A program made the position numbers and the translations under genes. Shown in pieces: positions 11,381-22,655 of a DNA stretch of 64,000 bases. The stretch comes from Aphrophora alni (Eukaryota; Arthropoda; Insecta; Hemiptera; Aphrophoridae). Under the pieces are notes generated by a model. The model was not told the DNA's origin and did not search any database. It saw only the letters and a program-made list of their open reading frames with translations. The stretch's first letter is position 1, and each line of letters begins with the position of its first letter. Location: positions 13,747,745-13,811,744 of the forward strand of contig OY740776.1 in NCBI GenBank assembly GCA_963513935.1, given 5' to 3'.

Positions 11381-13449
11381 TGTTACCAGGGGACTTAAAT
11401 TTAATAAAGGCGGAACCAAAATGGTAACAATGTTTGAAAAGAAAAAAAATAAAAAAAGACAAAGACAAATTTAGTAATTAACAAGGCTCAAGTTTATTGA
11501 AAGCAGAAGGAAATTTCGGCGCTTCAGACTTTGTCATTTACAACAAAAGACATCCTGACACAAATCATCAATAAAAAAAACTTATGATTAACAATATCAT
11601 AAATTGTAAAAGTTATAAGCCCTTAATTGTAACATATAATAATTTAGAAAAAAAAATTTAATCAACAGATTCTAAAAATTTATCCCCCCTTTTAATATGT
11701 ATATTTATAGTTACAAAAATTTAACAAAAAAAACAATGAGCACAGCTTAATAATTCACAGAATTATAATTAATCAAAAAAAAAGATTATACGCCCTTAAT
11801 GTAAAAGTATAATAATAAAAAAAAAATTTAATCAAAAGATTCAAAAAAAGAAAAAAAACTTATCCCCCCCTTTTTAGTTTATAAGATGATAGTTTCTTTT
11901 TAAACAATTACAGAATTTAACAAAATATAAAAGAGTTTGATATTTTAAGTTCAAAAATCATATCTATAGTTAACATGTTTATCACTAAACTAAAGATACA
12001 TAATATAACTGGTTTGAAAAATTTCTTAAAAACTATATTGGCCAAATAAATTTATATATTTTAAACAAACAAAAAAAAAAGGAATTTAGAATTTTGAAAT
12101 TTTGTTAATTGACGTCAATTATTTTAATTTGGAAATTAACCTCTTGGAGGTTGTTAGGACCGAAAATTGCATGCAGGCTCCACCCAATAATTGTTTTTTA
12201 TATATATTTTATAATTAACTACACAGGTCTACATTTAGAAAATAGTCTTAAGGAACACATATTTGCGAAAGTAAATTTAGGCACATATACAAAATGAGTT
12301 AGTTAAAGTTCTGTAAAGTCAGCTGTAGAAAAAGACATCACTTTTATGCACTTGAAAATGTGAAGTTACGTTATACAAAAAAAACGTGTTTTGCCAACAG
12401 GACGAAACTTGTTAGGATGTTTCGTTGGTTTGCGCAATGTGAGACAAGAAGTTCTTTATTTCTCCAATTTCTCCTATTTGTCCTACCAGCATATTAGCTG
12501 TGAGCAAAAAACATGTTCTTTTAGTGTCTGTACAAAATCAGACATGTTTTAGCATTAATGTTCATCATTAAAGAAATATCTGATTATTTGCCAAAATTAA
12601 AGAAAATTGATTGTATAACAGAAATTCGTTAAGATGGTACTTAAAAGCTTCTTAGATTATTATAAATCTATTTATATATATTTTAATTTTGTTTAAAAGA
12701 AAGCTTGTATAAGACTTGTAAGATTTTGCAAAAGCTTGTAAAACGAAATTTTCTGATTTAGAAGAAATTTCCTCAATTGTTTTATATTTGACATGTTCAT
12801 ATTCTGATCATTTAATGTTCAACACTAGTTTGCACTTATTTCACAAAAATGTTCAAAACGTAAAATGTGCCTTTGCAAGATTTTGTAAATGATGTTTTAA
12901 GAAAAGAAAATTTTTATAATCATTTAGTTTCAAAAGGAAATAGAATATTGAATAAAACATGAAATACATATTTTAAAGAATACATGATAATTAACAAATT
13001 ATTTTAAAAATTAACAAAATTTATAATATGACAAAATCTGTAAGGTTGAAGTACCTGGTAAATCCTGTCGCAGATCACGTGAGGTAGTACCGAGAAAATG
13101 ATGGTTAATTTTAACATTTTTGAACCAGATTATTAGACTAAGGCGCACAATTAGTAATTTAACATGATGTTTTAGAAAGACGGTAATTTTGAGAGAAGAA
13201 AGAAAAACTTTTAGCTAACGGAGTTATGAAGAGTGTAGACCATGTTGTTATCGCATGTAGACTGTGGACCGGTAATCGAGAAGCTAGCTTGACCGGCGAA
13301 AATGTACTTTGGTTTCAAGTATCAGGTGATGCTTGGTTTAGGAGCGGGCCGCTAGATGCCAGCATCTGTCAAGCGACGGAAAGTGGAATGTATATTTACG
13401 AAATGAGTTAAGTTATTGCGGAAGTGCTTTTTTGGATTTAAATGCTACA
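11381..13449 (-). repeat. 3' LTR of element A
   Basis: In element orientation it begins TGTAGCATTTAAATCC and ends CCTGGTAACA, with the TG...CA ends of LTRs. The length, 2069 bp, is long for the superfamily. It is A/T-rich with C-runs (around 11686 and 11865). Small open frames at 12109-12297 and 13226-13411 lie antisense to the element and are not kept in B's LTR, so I do not call them genes. Confidence 0.95.
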
Positions 13450-13462
13450 GCTCTCCCCCCCC
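13450..13462 (-). other. Polypurine tract of element A
   Basis: On the minus strand GGGGGGGGAGAGC abuts the start of the 3' LTR. This is where plus-strand DNA synthesis is primed. B has the same tract at 26836-26850. Confidence 0.88.
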
Positions 13463-14233
13463 GAAAGACGGAGTTAGGGTAGAAAAGAAAAGGGGCCAGA
13501 AGGGCCTCCCGCAAAATTTAGAAAAAGGAGAGAGAGAGTGTGCTTGAAGGGGTAAAAAAAAAAATTTCCTCTCAGACAGGTGTTTTAGACCTCGAGATAA
13601 ACAAAAGACAAACTAAGACTAACATGCATAGCGAGTGCCACATTAACTATATGTAGTTCGACAGAACCGGTCAGTATACCTTCACCAAGATAAACAACAA
13701 AGAACAAATGCACCAAACTTAACTATTAAGAAGATGGACTCACTATGTCCTCGTCCGAAGACGTTATGGTGACGAAGAAATAGAAGAGTTCATGACGCTC
13801 TCTATATTCTCGTCGCATCGATTACACCCGCGGAGTGCTCGATGTCAAGATATGTCTAGATAGGGAAACATGTCAGGTACATGTAGCGGCCATTGCCGTA
13901 AAGTGGAACCTCATAGTTGATCAGACTATGGGTTAAAAAGCGTCAAGTCCGGGAAACAGTGAGATATATCACTGGACAAGGAAAATCAATATCTCTTCGC
14001 CTGCAAACACCTATAAAGATTACGGCACGGAGGGGCTCTAGGAGAGCTCAGCCCACCGATGCCCAAACATACAGATGTGCATTTGGCTTAGAGGAAATAC
14101 GGCTTGGTTCCGTATTTTATTATGTTCTGCAGTGCATAGAAAGAAGACTACCAGATGACAATTTGTGCGGGCCAAGAAAGATCAGAAAGAAAATTAAATC
14201 GTAAAGGAGAAGGTTCTAGAAATTTGTTAATAT
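13463..14233 (-). other. 3' untranslated region of element A
   Basis: About 770 bp between the pol stop and the polypurine tract, conserved in B (26066-26835). I see no envelope-like frame with a signal peptide or membrane segments. The 95-codon frame at 13917-14204 runs antisense. Confidence 0.75.
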
Positions 14234-17200
14234 TTAATTTATATGATGAGGTTTGAGTTGCTCGACGTGTGCTTTTTTAATAAAACGAGGTGAATTGGCG
14301 AAAGAAAGCGCAACGGTAACTGGAGTAAGAAAATCGATGATCCGGAAGGGACCTGACCATCGAGGCATCAATTTAGCAGCTCGCTTGTCTATGGCAGAGC
14401 TAAGAGGGTGTGTTTTACACCAGACAAGATCGTTGATCTTATACAGATGAGGCTTCCTGAATTTGTTATAGGTCTTTTCGGCCTTTTGGTGCGCTTTCAT
14501 TATATTGTCTTTGGCCTGGCGCCAAACTTGTGATGGATTAGTATTAGGTTTTGGAAGGAGATCGTGTATGTTCCAGCTGAGACTCAGTGGTGTATTGGGG
14601 AGAAAATTAAAAAGAATGCTAAAAGGTGTTGCTTTAAGAGTCTCATGATGTGCGAAATTGAAAGCCAGCTGAAGCCAGCAAAGGGAGTCGTCCCAAGAGG
14701 ATTGATTTTTGGAGTGATAGGCGATAAGGGCTGCCTTAAGGTTTCGGTTAAGTCTTTCCGCATTATTAGGTTGGGGGTGATAAGGAGATAAAGTTGCATG
14801 CTTAATACCGCGAGAAAAACAAAAGTTGCGGAAGACATGTGATACAAAACATTGTGCATTGTCAGAGATTATTATCTTTGGAAAACCGAAATTTTGAAAA
14901 ATGTTTTGGCTTAAGGCCTTAATTGTACTGTGGGAAGTTGCATCTCTGACAGGCATGAGCCAGGTGAATTTTGAGAACTGGTCAACTGCGACCAGTATCA
15001 TGTTGTAGCCCTGTTTTGTCCTAGGAAGCTGTCCGACGTAGTCGATATGTAATTTTTCCATGGGACGATTGGGAACCGTTGAGGCAAGGTATCCTAATTT
15101 GGAGTTGTGAGCAGGTTTGCTTACAGCGCACACCGAACAAGCTCGCACTTTAGAAGTGACATCCTGTTTTAAAGTTGGCCAATAAAAGTTCTCCTTTACC
15201 TTAAACAAAGTTTTAAGTACTCCAAGATGACCACCCACAACGGAGTCGTGATGATAATTAATCACCAGGTCGACTAAGGACTGAGGTAAATAAATTCTGG
15301 TGGGCTTTTCCAGATGATTTTTCAGGCAAAGAACACCTTTACTTAAACAGTACTTCTCCGAAGAGATGTTCTGTTCAAGATCGGCAATGATATTTTTCAA
15401 AATAGGGTCGGCCTTTTGATGAGTCTGGATGTCATGAAAAGCTAGAGGAAAATTTGTGAGGAGACTGGTACACGAAAAGGTGACATTTTCTTCGTTGAAA
15501 TTTTCCGGTTCAAACATGCGCGAGAGGGAGTCTGCTATGATGTTCTGAGTTCCTCTTATGTGCGCTACCTTAAATTTCAATGAAGTCAACTTGGCAATCC
15601 ACCGGCCTAATTTACCAAGTTGACGAGGACGTGCTAAAAGCCAAGAAAGGGCTTGGTTGTCGGTTTCTAATAGGAATTCCCGATGCTCTAGATATTGCCT
15701 AAATTTCTCTACTCCAAAAACTACTGCTAGGCATTCGGCTTCATATGCCGATGAGGCTTTTCTTTCTGCAGGTGTTAAAGTACGTGAAGCGTACGCTATG
15801 GGCTGTCGTGAGCCGTCAATTTCTTGGAGTAGAACTGCTCCAAGGGCCACCGAGCTCGCATCCGTTTGCAGGATGAATGGTTTGGCGAAATCGGCCATCC
15901 GGAGAACCGGAGGCTGTGTTATTGCCTCCCGAAGATGTTTAAAAGCTTTCTCTTGTTCAGCTTGCCAAGAGAATTTTTGGCCCTTCCTCCGAAGCAGATT
16001 TAGAGGCGCAGCGTGCTCCGCGAAATTTGGAATGAATTTAGCAAAGAAATTGACCATTCCAATAAATCTGGAAACGGCCTTAGGGTTCTTGGGTTGCGGA
16101 AAATTTCTAATTGCTTTTGTTCTAGATGGGTCGATTTGCACGCCACGAGAAGAAACTAGGTGTCCTAAAAAGCTTATCTCATTCACAGCGAAACGGACCT
16201 TATCTGGGTTAACAGTCAAGCCAGCCCGCCGCAAACGAGTAAGGACTTCCCGAAGATGTTTTTGATGCTCTTCCCAAGTTTTGGAGTAAATGACTAGATC
16301 ATCCAGATAATTAAAAATGAATTTGAATTTGATGTCATGGAAGACCTGATCCAAAAGTCTGGTAAGCACTTGGGCACCAGTACAGAGTCCAAAAGGGACT
16401 CGAGTAAACTGATAAAGCATCCAAGGAGTACAAAAGCTGGTAATTTGCTTGGACTTTTGAGACAAAGGGATTTGATGATAAGCTGAATTAAGATCGAAAA
16501 CTGTGAAATATTTGGCACCGACAAACCAGTTAAAACTTTGATGTAAGTTAGGTAGCGGCACCGCTTCGACGACGATGTTTTGATTGAGCCTCCGATAATC
16601 AATCACCATCCTTGTTTTCTTTTCGGGATGTTGAACCAGAAAAACAGGGGATGCATATGCCGACCGGCTGGGTTCTACTACTCCTGAATCTAACAATTCG
16701 TTGATGTGTTCGCGGAGGTATTCCATTTTGGGAGGTGCCAATTGGTATGGAGAACACTTGACTGGAGTGTTGTCCTTCAGTTGAATATCGTATTCAACTA
16801 GATGTGTTAAACCTAACCTTTTTGTGAGTACCTGAGGAAAATCATTAATTATTGTTAAAATGGCGTTTTTATCGTCCTTTTGAAGATGACCTAAAGGATC
16901 AGGAGCAGTAGATTCAGATGTTGTGGACACTATAGGTTTATACGCAGAATTACTAAAATTACATAGAGGAAAAACAATAGACCTTGAAAATTTGAAATAG
17001 AAGTTTTTTGCTGAAAGATCAAGTACCAGTCCCGTTTTAGATATGAAATCTGACCCGAGGATCAGAGGACACGACAACTTATGCGCCACCAGGAAATCCA
17101 CATTCCAACTACAATGTTCCATTTTAAGATGAAGACGACAAGAGTAGGAAATGGGCAACCTTTTTCCAGAAGCCGTGACACAATCAGCCTTCACCCTGGT

Positions 17201-17722
17201 GATGGATTTAAAAGCCTTGGTGTTCTTCAATTTTTTAAAAAGGGCTTTAGAAATGACGCATCTTACTGAACCGGAGTCCAGCAGAGCCTTAACTTTAATT
17301 TGCCCAAAAGCTACTTCCACCAAAGGCAAAAACTGATCGTTCAGACCCCTAGATTTAAGAGAAATGTTATTTTTTTTTTGAAGTTTGCAGTTGGAAAGCT
17401 TAGAGCTGGAATAGGTTTGCCTGGACCTATTCCGTAGAGAGAAGAATTTACAGCCCCAGATATAGTGACCGGGTATGCCACAATGATAACAGATGGGAGT
17501 AACGTAATTTTGAATTTTATTGCCGAAATTGTTTCTTCTAGAATAGGAAATTGAGTTTAAATTTTGAAAGGGGGGTTTATTAAAAAAATGTGGTTTCGTG
17601 TTATGTTTAAATCCGATGTGGTTGGTTTTAGAAAGGGAGGCTGGCCTGGAGCTACCAACTAGACTCCAAACCTGCCTCCGTTTTTTGGAGGATATTGCCT
17701 TGTTGGAGGCCGGTTTCGACAC
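14234..17722 (-). CDS. pol: Pol polyprotein of element A (protease, RT, RNase H, integrase)
   Basis: An open frame of 1162 codons, expressed by -1 frameshift from gag; its own first codons lie upstream of the shift site and are probably unused. Domains in frame numbering: CCHC knuckle C78-x2-C81-x4-H86-x4-C91; aspartic protease LLDSGS (D149); reverse transcriptase about 320-540 with FDLNSAYHQIPL, and YLDD at 472-475; RNase H with D621, E661, D688 and D731; integrase zinc finger H825/H832/C862/C865; catalytic D894, D954, E989 (34 residues between the last two, as in many gypsy-type integrases); and a C-terminal WSGPFRI segment like the GPY/F module. No chromodomain follows. No stop or frameshift is present, so the enzyme set appears complete. 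Confidence 0.96.
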   Translation of the reverse strand: MSKPASNKAISSKKRRQVWSLVGSSRPASLSKTNHIGFKHNTKPHFFNKPPFQNLNSISYSRRNNFGNKIQNYVTPICYHCGIPGHYIWGCKFFSLRNRSRQTYSSSKLSNCKLQKKNNISLKSRGLNDQFLPLVEVAFGQIKVKALLDSGSVRCVISKALFKKLKNTKAFKSITRVKADCVTASGKRLPISYSCRLHLKMEHCSWNVDFLVAHKLSCPLILGSDFISKTGLVLDLSAKNFYFKFSRSIVFPLCNFSNSAYKPIVSTTSESTAPDPLGHLQKDDKNAILTIINDFPQVLTKRLGLTHLVEYDIQLKDNTPVKCSPYQLAPPKMEYLREHINELLDSGVVEPSRSAYASPVFLVQHPEKKTRMVIDYRRLNQNIVVEAVPLPNLHQSFNWFVGAKYFTVFDLNSAYHQIPLSQKSKQITSFCTPWMLYQFTRVPFGLCTGAQVLTRLLDQVFHDIKFKFIFNYLDDLVIYSKTWEEHQKHLREVLTRLRRAGLTVNPDKVRFAVNEISFLGHLVSSRGVQIDPSRTKAIRNFPQPKNPKAVSRFIGMVNFFAKFIPNFAEHAAPLNLLRRKGQKFSWQAEQEKAFKHLREAITQPPVLRMADFAKPFILQTDASSVALGAVLLQEIDGSRQPIAYASRTLTPAERKASSAYEAECLAVVFGVEKFRQYLEHREFLLETDNQALSWLLARPRQLGKLGRWIAKLTSLKFKVAHIRGTQNIIADSLSRMFEPENFNEENVTFSCTSLLTNFPLAFHDIQTHQKADPILKNIIADLEQNISSEKYCLSKGVLCLKNHLEKPTRIYLPQSLVDLVINYHHDSVVGGHLGVLKTLFKVKENFYWPTLKQDVTSKVRACSVCAVSKPAHNSKLGYLASTVPNRPMEKLHIDYVGQLPRTKQGYNMILVAVDQFSKFTWLMPVRDATSHSTIKALSQNIFQNFGFPKIIISDNAQCFVSHVFRNFCFSRGIKHATLSPYHPQPNNAERLNRNLKAALIAYHSKNQSSWDDSLCWLQLAFNFAHHETLKATPFSILFNFLPNTPLSLSWNIHDLLPKPNTNPSQVWRQAKDNIMKAHQKAEKTYNKFRKPHLYKINDLVWCKTHPLSSAIDKRAAKLMPRWSGPFRIIDFLTPVTVALSFANSPRFIKKAHVEQLKPHHIN
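17641..17686 (-). promoter_or_regulatory. -1 ribosomal frameshift signal of element A
   Basis: AAAAAAC on the minus strand (17686 to 17680) is read A_AAA_AAC in the gag frame, a classical -1 slippery heptamer. Downstream sequence can fold: TGGAG pairs with CTCCA around a 12-nt loop, enclosed by GGAGGC with GCCTCC. The slip yields the pol reading ...KKRRQVW. Site and stem are identical in element B. Confidence 0.88.
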
Positions 17723-18942
17723 TCTGGGCTTCTATGTCCCGGCTGCCCGCAACTGTAACAGACTACAGGTCTTGTAGGTCTAAAATCAGGACTTTTAAAC
17801 TCAGGTCTCTTTAATGGAGCCCTTTGCCTGTCAGTGTACATGATGTTATTTACGTGAGCGCAGAGTCGATCTAGATCTGCGAAATTTTTAGGCTTAGTCG
17901 CAAAAACTAAACAGTTGCGGACTTCCGGAGACAGTCCCTCCAGAATGACGTCCGTGACCTCCAATTCGGACTTATCTAAATTAAGTGTTTCTGCAGCCTC
18001 TTTAATTTCATTTACAAAGATGTGCACCGCCTCGTTAGTCTTCTGGGGCCTATAAAATAACTCCTGCACTAAAGAAGCTAACCGTTTTGATGGTATAAAG
18101 AGACTTAAGGCCTCTTTATGAAAGGTATTAAATGCCTGATGTCTAATCAGACATGAATTTAAAGGGCCCTGAGCATAGGGCATCAGAACATTATTAATGT
18201 TTAAGGCTACGTCCGGGTAAGTTTTAACTAATTTTAAAGAAATTTTAAAAAATTTTAATAATTTGTCAAGGTCGAAACCATCTGTCTGAGGAATTGTCTT
18301 AATTATTTGTTCGGCAGGATGACTTAATTTTCCGTATAAGGAAATGTATTGACAGCCTTTCGAACTGCTAGGTGTGGTTTGCTGAGCCTCAGCCTGCGGC
18401 GTGTCCGCAAGGAGATTTGGCCCATTAGACCGAGATGGCTCTGCAGAGCTGGCTTTAGTGGTTCCCCCAGAGGGCGTTAGCGGGATGCTTACGTTTAGTT
18501 TTAGAGGAGCAACGGTTTGCTCAAAGGCTTTAAATTTTTCTTTGAGCGTAGCGAAATTGTTATGTAGCTCGGCCAGATCCCGTGGCACATTGTTGTCTGC
18601 TACTTTTAGTTGTTCAGTATGCACCCGATTTAGGAACTCTAGTCGTCTTCCGAAGACGTTTATGCGCGCACGAACACGAATCATTTTGATTCCTCTTTCG
18701 GAATCGAGGTTCTCCAGGTCGTCTTGCAAGACAAACAAGGAGTTCCGGGCTAACGCTATCTGTTGCAAGAGGATGTCTTCAGTGAAGTTTCCCATTTCGG
18801 GCTCGACGCTGTTCTGCAGAAGGGACCTAAGAGAGGTTCGCATTTTAGCTACAATGTCTTTTTCACCACCTCTAGCTACTACCTCAAAAGCAAGCTCGGT
18901 ATTCTTTAACGAATCCACTAATCGCAGCAAATCCACTGCCAT
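17659..18942 (-). CDS. gag: Gag polyprotein of element A
   Basis: A 427-residue structural protein that packages element RNA into virus-like particles. I choose the ATG at 18942 (MAVDLLRLVDSL, context AAGATGG); the frame extends 13 codons further upstream but only from a TTG, and B's start aligns here. The N-terminal half is helical and charged; a Pro/Ser/Thr-rich linker follows around residues 150-195; the middle has capsid-like sequence; one zinc knuckle is at C395-x2-C398-x4-H403-x4-C408. The last 64 bases overlap pol in the -1 frame and include the slippery heptamer. It differs from B's Gag by scattered substitutions only. Confidence 0.94.
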   Translation of the reverse strand: MAVDLLRLVDSLKNTELAFEVVARGGEKDIVAKMRTSLRSLLQNSVEPEMGNFTEDILLQQIALARNSLFVLQDDLENLDSERGIKMIRVRARINVFGRRLEFLNRVHTEQLKVADNNVPRDLAELHNNFATLKEKFKAFEQTVAPLKLNVSIPLTPSGGTTKASSAEPSRSNGPNLLADTPQAEAQQTTPSSSKGCQYISLYGKLSHPAEQIIKTIPQTDGFDLDKLLKFFKISLKLVKTYPDVALNINNVLMPYAQGPLNSCLIRHQAFNTFHKEALSLFIPSKRLASLVQELFYRPQKTNEAVHIFVNEIKEAAETLNLDKSELEVTDVILEGLSPEVRNCLVFATKPKNFADLDRLCAHVNNIMYTDRQRAPLKRPEFKSPDFRPTRPVVCYSCGQPGHRSPECRNRPPTRQYPPKNGGRFGV

Positions 18943-19600
18943 CTTAACTGTTGCTGATAAATAAAAAAAAAATTTAATCAAGTGTTTTTAAATAAAAAAA
19001 TTTCTTTTAAGATGATGTAAAAAAGGTGAAAGAGCCAGAGAAAGACTCAAGAATTATATGTAGTGTAGTTGTTGTGTATATATGTGTGTGTGTAAGTATG
19101 AATTGATACAGACAAGCGAAAGAAAACTCGAGAAAATTTTTTGAAGGAGATTTTGAAATTTTTTTTGTTTTTTTTTTGTTTTTAACTATTTTTGGATTTT
19201 ATTATTTATTTAAATTTTTTTTTGGATTCCCGAATGAGCCCGCTGTCTGGATCAAATTCAGTGAATGACTAGGGTGCAGTGTATGTAAATATATATATAT
19301 AAAAAAAATATTTAAGCAGACAAAATAATAAAAAAAAATTTTATCGAAATTGGTTTAGAAGTTTTTGTGTAAGTGTTTATAAAAATAACTAAATAATAAA
19401 AAAAAAGAGACTATAGATTTATAGAGATTTAAATATTTAAACTAAATAAAAAAAAATTTCATCAGCAACAGTTGTGCAGTATTTGAAAAAGCTGCAAAAC
19501 ATAAAAAAGAGCCTTGTTTACAAAGATAATTTTGAATTTAAATTTAGATAGTTCCAATGCAAAATTTTGAAAATTAACTACGGTTCCAGAATTTAAAATT
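18943..19600 (-). other. Leader (5' untranslated region) of element A
   Basis: About 660 bp between primer binding site and gag. It is rich in A and T runs, with a short TG repeat near 19083-19093. No frame of note. A packaging signal would be expected here but none can be recognised. Confidence 0.65.
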
Positions 19601-19618
19601 AACCACGCTCTGCTACCA
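19601..19618 (-). other. Primer binding site of element A
   Basis: TGGTAGCAGAGCGTGGTT on the minus strand, six bases after the 5' LTR. Complementary over the first 11 bases to the 3' end of animal initiator-Met tRNA. Confidence 0.85.
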
Positions 19619-19624
19619 AAAACA

Positions 19625-21693
19625 TGTTACCAGGGGACTTAAATTTAATAAAGGCGGAACCAAAATGGTAACAATGTTTGAAAAGAAAAAAAATAAAAAA
19701 AGACAAAGACAAATTTAGTAATTAACAAGGCTCAAGTTTATTGAAAGCAGAAGGAAATTTCGGCGCTTCAGACTTTGTCATTTACAACAAAAGACATCCT
19801 GACACAAATCATCAATAAAAAAAACTTATGATTAACAATATCATAAATTGTAAAAGTTATAAGCCCTTAATTGTAACATATAATAATTTAGAAAAAAAAA
19901 TTTAATCAACAGATTCTAAAAATTTATCCCCCCTTTTAATATGTATATTTATAGTTACAAAAATTTAACAAAAAAAACAATGAGCACAGCTTAATAATTC
20001 ACAGAATTATAATTAATCAAAAAAAAAGATTATACGCCCTTAATGTAAAAGTATAATAATAAAAAAAAAATTTAATCAAAAGATTCAAAAAAAGAAAAAA
20101 AACTTATCCCCCCCTTTTTAGTTTATAAGATGATAGTTTCTTTTTAAACAATTACAGAATTTAACAAAATATAAAAGAGTTTGATATTTTAAGTTCAAAA
20201 ATCATATCTATAGTTAACATGTTTATCACTAAACTAAAGATACATAATATAACTGGTTTGAAAAATTTCTTAAAAACTATATTGGCCAAATAAATTTATA
20301 TATTTTAAACAAACAAAAAAAAAAGGAATTTAGAATTTTGAAATTTTGTTAATTGACGTCAATTATTTTAATTTGGAAATTAACCTCTTGGAGGTTGTTA
20401 GGACCGAAAATTGCATGCAGGCTCCACCCAATAATTGTTTTTTATATATATTTTATAATTAACTACACAGGTCTACATTTAGAAAATAGTCTTAAGGAAC
20501 ACATATTTGCGAAAGTAAATTTAGGCACATATACAAAATGAGTTAGTTAAAGTTCTGTAAAGTCAGCTGTAGAAAAAGACATCACTTTTATGCACTTGAA
20601 AATGTGAAGTTACGTTATACAAAAAAAACGTGTTTTGCCAACAGGACGAAACTTGTTAGGATGTTTCGTTGGTTTGCGCAATGTGAGACAAGAAGTTCTT
20701 TATTTCTCCAATTTCTCCTATTTGTCCTACCAGCATATTAGCTGTGAGCAAAAAACATGTTCTTTTAGTGTCTGTACAAAATCAGACATGTTTTAGCATT
20801 AATGTTCATCATTAAAGAAATATCTGATTATTTGCCAAAATTAAAGAAAATTGATTGTATAACAGAAATTCGTTAAGATGGTACTTAAAAGCTTCTTAGA
20901 TTATTATAAATCTATTTATATATATTTTAATTTTGTTTAAAAGAAAGCTTGTATAAGACTTGTAAGATTTTGCAAAAGCTTGTAAAACGAAATTTTCTGA
21001 TTTAGAAGAAATTTCCTCAATTGTTTTATATTTGACATGTTCATATTCTGATCATTTAATGTTCAACACTAGTTTGCACTTATTTCACAAAAATGTTCAA
21101 AACGTAAAATGTGCCTTTGCAAGATTTTGTAAATGATGTTTTAAGAAAAGAAAATTTTTATAATCATTTAGTTTCAAAAGGAAATAGAATATTGAATAAA
21201 ACATGAAATACATATTTTAAAGAATACATGATAATTAACAAATTATTTTAAAAATTAACAAAATTTATAATATGACAAAATCTGTAAGGTTGAAGTACCT
21301 GGTAAATCCTGTCGCAGATCACGTGAGGTAGTACCGAGAAAATGATGGTTAATTTTAACATTTTTGAACCAGATTATTAGACTAAGGCGCACAATTAGTA
21401 ATTTAACATGATGTTTTAGAAAGACGGTAATTTTGAGAGAAGAAAGAAAAACTTTTAGCTAACGGAGTTATGAAGAGTGTAGACCATGTTGTTATCGCAT
21501 GTAGACTGTGGACCGGTAATCGAGAAGCTAGCTTGACCGGCGAAAATGTACTTTGGTTTCAAGTATCAGGTGATGCTTGGTTTAGGAGCGGGCCGCTAGA
21601 TGCCAGCATCTGTCAAGCGACGGAAAGTGGAATGTATATTTACGAAATGAGTTAAGTTATTGCGGAAGTGCTTTTTTGGATTTAAATGCTACA
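19625..21693 (-). repeat. 5' LTR of element A
   Basis: 2069 bp, same length as the LTR at 11381-13449 and identical in all stretches I compared. It should contain the promoter and transcription start; TATA-like A/T runs are abundant, so I cannot choose one. Confidence 0.95.
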
Positions 21694-21697
21694 ATAC
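21694..21697. other. Target site duplication of element A, right (ATAC)
   Basis: ATAC follows the LTR end ...GCTACA directly and matches 11377-11380. Confidence 0.95.
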
Positions 21698-22655
21698 TGA
21701 GCAACTAAAAGTTGCAGATAACGACGTGCCACGGGATCTGGCCGAGCTACAGAACAATTTCGCCACGCTCAAGGAAAAATTTAAAGCTTTTGAGCAAACC
21801 ATTGCTCCTCTAAAATTAAATGTAAGCATTCCGCTAACGCCCTCTGGGGGAACCACTAAAGCTAGCTCTGCAGAGCCATTTCGCTCTAATGGGCCAAATC
21901 TCCTTGCGGACACGCCGCAGGCCGATGCTCAGCAACCGACTCCCAGCAGTTCAAAAGGCTGTTCATACTTTTCCTTATACGGAAAACTAAGCCATCCTGC
22001 CGAACAGATTATTAAAACAATTCCTCAGACAGATGGGTTCGACCTTGATAAATTATTAAATTTTTTTTAAATTGCCTTAAAAATAGTGAAAACTTACCCT
22101 GATGTAGCTGTAAATATCAATAATGTTCTGATGCCCTATGCACAGGGCCCTTTAAATTCATGTCTGATTAGACATCAGACATTTAAAACATTTCACAAAG
22201 AGGCCTTAAGTCTCTTTATACCTTCACAAAGGTTGGCTTCTCTAGTGCAGGAGTTATTCTATAGGCCCCAGAAGACTAACGAGGCGGTGCACATTTTTGT
22301 AAATCAGATTAAAGAAGCTGCAGAAACATTAAATTTAGATAAGTCCGAATTGGAGGTCACGGACGTCATTCTGGAGGGACTGTCTCCGGAAGTCCGCAAC
22401 TGCTTAGTTTTTGTTGCCAAACCAAAAAATTTTGCAGATTTAGATCGACTCTGCGCTCACGTTAACAATGTCATGTACACTGACAGGCAAAGGGCTCCAT
22501 TAACGAGACCCGAAGTTAGAAGTCCTGACTTTAGACCTACAAGACCAGTGGTCTGTTACAGTTGCGGTCAGCCGGGACATAGAAGCCCAGAATGTCGGAA
22601 CCGGCCTCCAACAAGGCAATACCCTCCAAAAAACGGAGGCAGGTTTGGAGTCTAG
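21694..22655 (+). pseudogene. gag: gag of element B, 3' part, with an in-frame stop
   Basis: Continues B's Gag from the Thr-Glu-Gln codons where element A inserted, through the linker, capsid-like part and the CYSCGQPGHRSPEC zinc knuckle to a TAG at 22653. At 22068-22070 the frame has TAA where element A has AAA (Lys), a single-base nonsense change; the frame stays open on both sides of it, so there is no frameshift. With the insertion, B's gag is broken twice. The slippery site and pol overlap at its end are intact. Confidence 0.93.

Larger units (their letters stand above)
11381..21693 (-). mobile_element. Element A: complete Ty3/gypsy-type LTR retrotransposon
   Basis: A 10,313-bp minus-strand element: 5' LTR 19625-21693, primer binding site 19601-19618, leader, gag 17659-18942, pol 14234-17722, 3' untranslated region, polypurine tract 13450-13462, 3' LTR 11381-13449. 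Both LTRs are 2069 bp and I found no difference between them in the lines I compared, so the insertion is recent. ATAC is duplicated at the borders. Domain order PR-RT-RNase H-integrase is that of Ty3/gypsy (Metaviridae) elements. There is no envelope gene between pol and the 3' LTR. Gag and pol are both open, so the element looks autonomous. Confidence 0.96.

Noticed and set aside
13226..13411. 61-codon frame in the LTR (identical at 21470-21655), and 62-codon frame at 12109-12297 / 20353-20541
   Set aside because: They are antisense to the element and identical only because the LTRs are identical; the frames are not kept in the diverged LTR of B.
13463..14233. Possible envelope gene downstream of pol
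   Set aside because: No open frame of useful length on the element strand in A or B.
15657..16265. 202-codon plus-strand frame opposite pol of element A (also 24034-24642 minus opposite B's pol)
   Set aside because: It is the antisense shadow of a strongly conserved RT/RNase H region; no domain of its own and no start context.
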